NCBI GenBank assembly: GCA_037176905.1
Contig: JBBBWG010005780.1
Location: 34,674 to 98,673 of the forward strand
From: Azolla pinnata
Lineage: Eukaryota; Streptophyta; Polypodiopsida; Salviniales; Salviniaceae
DNA: 64,000 bases
Direction of reading: 5' to 3'
In this document: positions 58,904-64,000 of the stretch, one piece after another
Layout of the letters: each line of letters begins with the position of its first letter
Position numbering within the stretch: position 1 is the first letter of the stretch
Made by a program: the position numbers and the translations under genes
Notes under the pieces: model-generated
Database searches by the model: none
The model's input: only the letters and a program-made list of their open reading frames with translations
Told to the model about the DNA's origin: nothing

Positions 58904-59700
58904 TATCATCATCACCACCATCATAATCATCATCATCATCATCATCACCACCATCATCATCATCATCATCATCATCACGACCGTCACCACCACCACCATC
59001 ATCACCATCATCATCATCACAATCGCCGCCATCACCATCACCACCATAATCACCACCACCACGGCCACCATCATCCTCACCATCATCACTATCATCATTA
59101 GCCTCGCCACCATCATGATCATCATCTCCACCACCATCATTAGCATCTCCACCATCATGATCATCATCCCCACCATCATAAACCTCGGCATCATCACCAC
59201 CACCATCATCATCACCCCCGCCATCATCACCATCCGCATCACCACCACCACTGCTGCCACCATCATCACTATCGTCACCATCATCACCATCATTATCATC
59301 CTCATCACCACCACCATCATCATCACCATCGTCACCATCAATATCATTCCCACCATCATCACCATCAACATCATCACCACCCGCATCACCACCATCATCA
59401 CCATCCGCATCACCATCATCACCATCAACATCATCACCACCCGCACCACCATCATCATCACCCCCACCACCATCATCACCACCCGCATCACCATCATCAT
59501 CACCCCCACCACCATCATCACCATCCGCATCACCATCATCATCACCCCCACCACCATCATCACCATCCGCATCACCATCATCATCACCCCCACCACCACC
59601 ACCATCATCATCATCACCATCATCATCATTACCACCATCAATCATCACCATCAGCATCACCATCATCGCCATCCCCGTCACCGCCGTCATCGTCGTCGTC
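58844..59700. repeat. CAT/CAC trinucleotide array, 860 bp, with 42-bp higher-order units
   Basis: Starts as (CAT)n/(CAC)n. From about 59380 it organises into higher-order units; CACCCCCACCAC recurs at about 59459, 59501, 59543 and 59585, a 42-bp period. Stop-free ORFs of about 300 codons on both strands (poly-His, poly-Ile/Thr, poly-Met/Val, Asp/Gly) are artefacts. Confidence 0.97.
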
Positions 59701-59704
59701 ACAT

Positions 59705-60785
59705 GTCTTGGAAAACTCTAAGCCTTTGTTTTGTTTGTTCCTTTTGTTCTTCGGGGCCGATGATGCCCTTTACTTTGTCTTGAGGGAATAAATAAGGGGG
59801 AAAAAAAAAGGTCTAAAAACTTTGTGCGGAGGAGTGTTTGTGGCCGATGCGTGAGACAAAGCAACACGAATTATTGGCATCATTGAAAGATTATAATATC
59901 AAAAGAACTCAAGAAGAGAAAGCAGAAGACGTTAATATATCTTTCTTTCTTTCTCCTGTTTGACTGGGAAGCCTTCACGAAGGGGCCAGATGGCTTGTGA
60001 ATGTCTCTGGCCCATAAGTTATAACCAAACCAACGAGACGTGTTCCACCTTGTCGGAAACAGAGAAGCCAGCCTAGCCTCCCTCTTCGTCACACCGAGAA
60101 AAAAAAAACAAAAAAAAAGTCTTCTTTGCGATGTGATCGCATTTGTTGAGGACATGGAGCTATTAAAAATTTCAATTGGTCATCAAAAGCCGCAACTATT
60201 TTTCAAAGAATCGATGCAGAGTCGAGTCAAATCGGCATCGATCAATGGTCACGAAGATAGAAAAAATTGTTCGTCATTGTTCTTCAAAGTGACTGTTGTA
60301 GGGCTCAACCAGGTGACATTTGTTAAACGATACGAAATAGATCTAGGCCACACTCGGTATACCATACCACCATGATGGACTAAATCATTCCTTGATAGAA
60401 GCTGAAGGAGAGATGCATGAGTGTCGAGTATAAGTAGAACTATGGGTTAAGATTCAACATGTCCTCACTTGCAAATCTAGGCAAACTACTTTGGTCCTTC
60501 AAGGCTATAGTCAAAAGGCCCATTTAGAGGAGCTTATTTTAAAACTAAAAGGAGGTTGGCACATGCCCTAGATAAAAACATATTTATCTGGTGCTTAGCT
60601 AGCAAAACATTCAAGAGGTGATGGGATTGAAAATGCATAAAACAATCTTTGGTATGTTAAAAGCAGTAAAGTATAAGTTTTAATGCTTGCTCCAATTTTC
60701 ATGAAAATTGAGAAATATGATTTGCATGACTTGCCTCAGGATTGTTGTCCACAAATAGATGGATTAGATATATTATTCTTTGTGT
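59705..60785. other. AT-rich intergenic DNA, no recognised gene
   Basis: A 111-codon ORF at 60040-60375 is not recognisable. The word GACGTTAATATATCTTTCTT at about 59929 resembles similar words at 51980, 52070 and 54010 and may mark the end of a dispersed element. Confidence 0.4.
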
Positions 60786-60789
60786 AATA

Positions 60790-61135
60790 TTAGGAGCTTG
60801 AAAGATGTAGAAGAACAGAAAAAGAAACGAGAACAATCTAATAAGAGAAAAATGTGTTTATTAAAATCGAATGAATACAAGAGGAGTTCGATACAATGTA
60901 AGGTTTTAAAGCTTAAGACTAATTTGATATAATCTATATATTTCTATTTATAAGTTTCTATAAAATAACCTAGAGATTTCTAAAATGTTCTAGAATGTTG
61001 TAGACCTACAATATTATTAGATATTTTAGATAATTATAAAATGTTCTAAAAAGTTCAAAAGTTTCCTTTGATATAATAATCATTATATTATGAAAAGTAA
61101 CTTTTATTATTTTATGTTATGATAGGTTATCTCAA
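60790..61135 (-). repeat. 3' LTR of the chromovirus remnant
   Basis: It aligns with 63391-63740 through shared words: GATACAATGTAAG, TTTGATATAATCTATAT, TCTATTTATA and TTTGATA.AATAATCA.TATATT. On the minus strand it has TTATAAATAGAAA (TATA box) and AATAAACAC (poly-A signal). The two LTRs differ by many substitutions and indels, so the insertion is old. Ends are approximate. Confidence 0.7.
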
Positions 61136-61261
61136 TGATTAGGCTTTGGATTATGTGGGCTAAGGTCTTAGGTTGAAGTATAGGTGAAGTATAATATTAA
61201 TGAATTCATGACATTATCTTTCCTTTTAGAATGCTAGTAGAAGGAATCATCAACATTGTAA

Positions 61262-62760
61262 GGTCGGGTTTATTAGGTTAACGATTATAGAAGTCGTTGA
61301 TAAGAGCTTGAGCATTACAATATTATCGATGAGTTCCCATGTACATTGTTCGGGGTATAGCCTAGCCAATTAACTCGATAATACAACTTTTTGCACACAA
61401 TCTTAGAATTGAGAATAGAGGCTACCTCGTGCTCAGAGCCATCAGCAAGTTGGAGAGGAGACGATCGCATCATGACATGATGTGAGATGTGAAAGATTGG
61501 ATGAAGCTACAAATTTGTAAGAAGATCAAGACGTAATGTTGCATTATTAATATGCTCTGTGATGATAAAAGGACCTAAGTGTTCATAATCTAGTTTATCA
61601 CTAACACTCTGTAGCTGGCTCGGGCTTTTCGTGTTTCTCAATTTTTGTTTTGCCTTCTCGCGAATCTTCACGATCGAGTATTCTTGATTTGTCGGCATAA
61701 CAACCATACTCGATCACCAATCTTGAATAGAGACGAAAGACGATGTTGATCTGCATGGGACTTATGTTAGGCTTGAGTTTTTTAAATATCTATGTGGGCC
61801 TTGTGTTACAATTACTGGAGGTGTTGCTTCGCACTAGGGGTTGGTGAGATCACTAGATTGTCCAAGAGACATCATCGAGGATGGTTGCCAGTTTATCCAT
61901 AAAAAAGGTGTAACCTTTGTGGAATAGTGTATTGTGTTATTGTACGCAAACTTTGTAAGATGCAATATATGACTTCAATCATATTATTGATAATTGATGA
62001 ATCATCTGCTCAAGTGTTTGATTTTTGCGCTTTGTTTGGCCATTAGTTTCAGGATGATATGTTAACGAGAGTTTGCAAGAGATTTGAAACTCGTCACATG
62101 GGTGATACCAAAAGTGAGATAAATTGTGAACCACAATCTCTAATTATATTGTCTAGCAAACCATGATGGATAAATACATGATATTTGTTATTTCTTGACT
62201 ACTGATGCTCTTTATGCAAGGAATGTCATCTTGATAAATCGAACCACTACGGTTAAAATAACATCAAAACCATGTGAAGGTGGCAAAATTTCAATGAAAT
62301 CCATAGAAATGAACTTCCATGGCTTTCCTAGAAATGACAATGGTTGTAGCAAGCCATAAGGATGATACCTAGGCATTCTATCTTACAACATATGTCACAT
62401 GTGCGAACGTAATCTTCAACAAATTTTTGTAAATGAGACCACCAAAATGATCGCTTCACTAGTTTCACATTCTTGGCAATACCAAAGTGTCTGGCCATAT
62501 GGGCATCATGAAATCACTCTAACACTCAAAAGTGTGGTGATCAAGCAGGGACGTATAGGAGATTCTTGTATAAAAGTATGTTATCTTGCTGCTTGAACTC
62601 TTTATAACCCCAAGATGACCCATGCAATGTGGAGCAAGATACATGATTTGGACCAAGATGGGCAAAGACATCCGTAGCAAAATTATTAGAGTGAAATTGT
62701 TGTCAAATAATATAAAGCAGGCTTGAATCCAATGGCATGGCACAAATCGTTGATGTCAAA
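61262..62760 (-). pseudogene. Chromovirus integrase and chromodomain remnant
   Basis: Reading the minus strand from 62760 down, in several frames: QQDNILLYKNLLYVP, the pre-integrase lead; ARHFGIAKNVKLVKRSFWWS and [10 protein letters not shown], the HHCC zinc domain (about 62500-62370); DNIIRDCGSQFIS and LTYHPETNGQTKRKNQTLEQ, the integrase catalytic core (about 62160-62000); KLDYEHLGPFIITEHINNAT, the GPY/F module (about 61580-61520); then EVASILNSKIVCKKLYYRVN with WLGYTPEQCTWE and LINDFY, a chromodomain (about 61425-61270). Frameshifts and stops separate these blocks, so it is inactive. The chromodomain places it in the chromovirus branch of Ty3/gypsy. Confidence 0.85.
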
Positions 62761-63390
62761 TAGTATCAAGTAGGCTTGAATCCAGTGGCTTGAACCCTCA
62801 GTGTCACTAGAAGGTGCAACTAATACAACAAATAAGAAAAGATCTTCCTTTGCTCCTACTTGGCATAATTGTTATAAGGTCACCTGATGGTTGAAATTTG
62901 GTGAGGAGAAACAACTTGTTTGGTAGAGGATAATTTGGTAGCCTTGTATTTTTAAAGGGGAGGATCCTGGGTCCAAGACTTTACTACTATGTTTTTTTCT
63001 GAAGGGCACCGAATTTCTCATCGCCTCCTTGGGTTGTGTAGCTCAAACCATGGCAAACTACAGACTATTAGATGCTTGGGGTTACAGATTATGTTAAAGG
63101 AAACTACACATCATAAATCACCTAAGAGTATGTGTATTAGTTCAGACTCCTCGAATGTCTTTCTTGAAGCTAAGGGTTGTCCATGAATCACTATTAAAGA
63201 AACTGGGTAAGGAAGTTAAAGCAAGGGTATTTGATGTTTTTGCCAAAAAAAAATTGCGCTATAAGGGTTAGTTCGTCTCAAGGAATATCAATTGTAATGA
63301 CATAAAAACTAACTAATTTATAGTGGTTGATTGATTCCCTTCCCATAGTGTGGGAATGTTGTTGATTGTTCTTACACTATTCATGTCTCA

Positions 63391-63740
63391 CTGTCAGAAC
63401 CAAGCAAGATATTCAAGAAAGATATACCAGAATAGAAGAAAAAAAGAGAGCGGACTAATAAGATAAAATTATCTTTATTAGAATAGAATGAATAGAAAAC
63501 GAGATGGATACAATGTAAGCTTCTGGAGCTTAAAATTGATATTGATTCGAACTGATTTGATATAATCTATATGTCTCTATTTATAGGTTTTTATAAAATA
63601 GCCTAAAGATTTCTAGAATGTTCGAGACCTAAAATATTCTAGGAAATTCTAGAAGGTTCAAGAGTTTTCTTTGATACAATAATCACTATATTAAGAATTA
63701 GTCTTTATCATTTCACGTTGTCGTAGTGTCTAACCTCGTG
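63391..63740 (-). repeat. 5' LTR of the chromovirus remnant
   Basis: Homologous to 60790-61135 in the same orientation. On the minus strand it shows CCTATAAATAGAGACA, then CTAATAAAGATAA, as expected for U3-TATA and R poly-A. The terminal TG and CA could not be fixed with certainty. Confidence 0.7.
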
Positions 63741-63840
63741 GGATTCACGAGGGGATCTTGCCTCTTCTACCTATTCATAACTAGCCTAGCTGTATTCTTC
63801 TTCCTCCTAGTCCAGAACTTCGGCGGTTCCTATCCGACTC

Positions 63841-64000
63841 ATGCAACGATCCGGAGCCGAAAGGCGTGACACAAGTGGTGAACCCGACGTGAAACCAGGT
63901 GGCAAGGAGATAGAGAATCAACTAGAGGCTAGCAACATGGTGATGATGTTCGAGCGCATGCTACAAGAACAACGCTCGATGTCGGAGATAGCGGCAGCAG
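63841..64000 (+). CDS. Partial ORF running off the window, gag-like composition
   Basis: From ATG at 63841 the plus strand is open for 53 codons to the end of the window. It is rich in charged residues and Met (MQRSGAERRDTSGEP, KEIENQLEASN, FERMLQEQRSMSEIAAA), resembling the helical N-terminus of plant retrotransposon gag proteins. It lies just outside the minus-strand chromovirus and would belong to a different element or gene. Only the first part is visible. Confidence 0.3.
   Translation, partial: MQRSGAERRDTSGEPDVKPGGKEIENQLEASNMVMMFERMLQEQRSMSEIAAA

Larger units (their letters stand above)
60790..63740 (-). mobile_element. Internally deleted Ty3/gypsy chromovirus, minus strand
   Basis: Two related sequences of about 340 bp in direct orientation bound a minus-strand pol remnant. 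Only the integrase and chromodomain end of pol is visible. Gag, protease, reverse transcriptase and RNase H are missing or too decayed to see, and about 620 bp (62770-63390) between the 5'LTR and the pol remnant is unassigned. LTR orientation is set by a TATAAATAG box and a downstream AATAAA on the minus strand in both copies. The total of 2.95 kb is far below a full chromovirus (5-7 kb). Confidence 0.75.

Noticed and set aside
58595-59783. ORFs of about 300-350 codons of poly-Met/Val, poly-Asp/Gly, poly-His or poly-Ile/Thr
   Set aside because: Trinucleotide repeat read in different frames.

Overview
This window is nuclear DNA from a land plant. The genes carry many short GT-AG introns with AT-rich bodies, and every recognisable protein belongs to a plant family: PPR, plant-type SHPRH, At1g61900-like GPI protein, plant PARG, C2-GRAM-VASt protein, FLZ zinc finger and a plant-style J protein. 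Short plant telomere motifs (CCCTAAA) occur, and a Ty3/gypsy chromovirus remnant lies at the right end. The abundance of micro- and minisatellites and the PPR style would fit a seed-free lineage such as a lycophyte, but that is only an impression; the species cannot be read from the sequence.

Layout, left to right. 1-451 is a frameshifted PPR remnant (+). 1229-15573 is a complete minus-strand SHPRH-type helicase/RING E3 ligase: 18 coding exons, 1663 codons, with a 5'UTR exon near 16.66 kb. 16.8-20.4 kb is intergenic DNA with TGCATG, CTTT and GGAAG arrays. 20620-24540 is a seven-exon GPI-anchored SPARK-type protein (+, 477 aa) with a 15-nt microexon. 24.5-28.2 kb is mostly empty, with one unidentified 120-codon ORF and GATC-rich repeats. 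28198-29439 is an intronless J-domain protein (-). 29.5-31.1 kb is purine-rich and GGATG satellite DNA. 31.1-34.6 kb is gene-poor and contains a 10-N assembly gap flanked by poly-G and poly-C. 34788-39953 is a complete ten-exon PARG (+, 539 aa). 42139-48554 is a complete eight-exon C2-VASt-C2-GRAM-VASt protein (+, 1032 aa). 48.7-55 kb is repeat-rich. 55435-56344 is a two-exon FLZ protein (+, 268 aa). 56.7-59.7 kb is again simple repeat. 60.8-63.7 kb is an internally deleted chromovirus on the minus strand with two old LTRs.

The genes do not form an operon or an obvious pathway. SHPRH (replication-fork ubiquitin ligase) and PARG (poly-ADP-ribose removal) both belong to genome maintenance, but their proximity is probably chance. 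The J protein (Hsp70 co-chaperone), C2-GRAM protein (lipid/membrane) and FLZ protein (SnRK1 adaptor) act in separate processes.

The most notable non-coding feature is at 41468-41873: 16 TGACGTGG motifs plus two CACGTG boxes, at about 22 or 30-bp spacing, directly upstream of the C2-GRAM gene, looking like a minisatellite made of bZIP binding sites. Second is a 1.9-kb array of CATCATCTCTCTAGAGA-like units upstream of the FLZ gene. Every intact gene here has its own distinct tandem array in its 5' flank, which may be a general property of this genome. Exon boundaries were derived by hand from splice consensus and frame; all five spliced CDSs sum to whole codon numbers.
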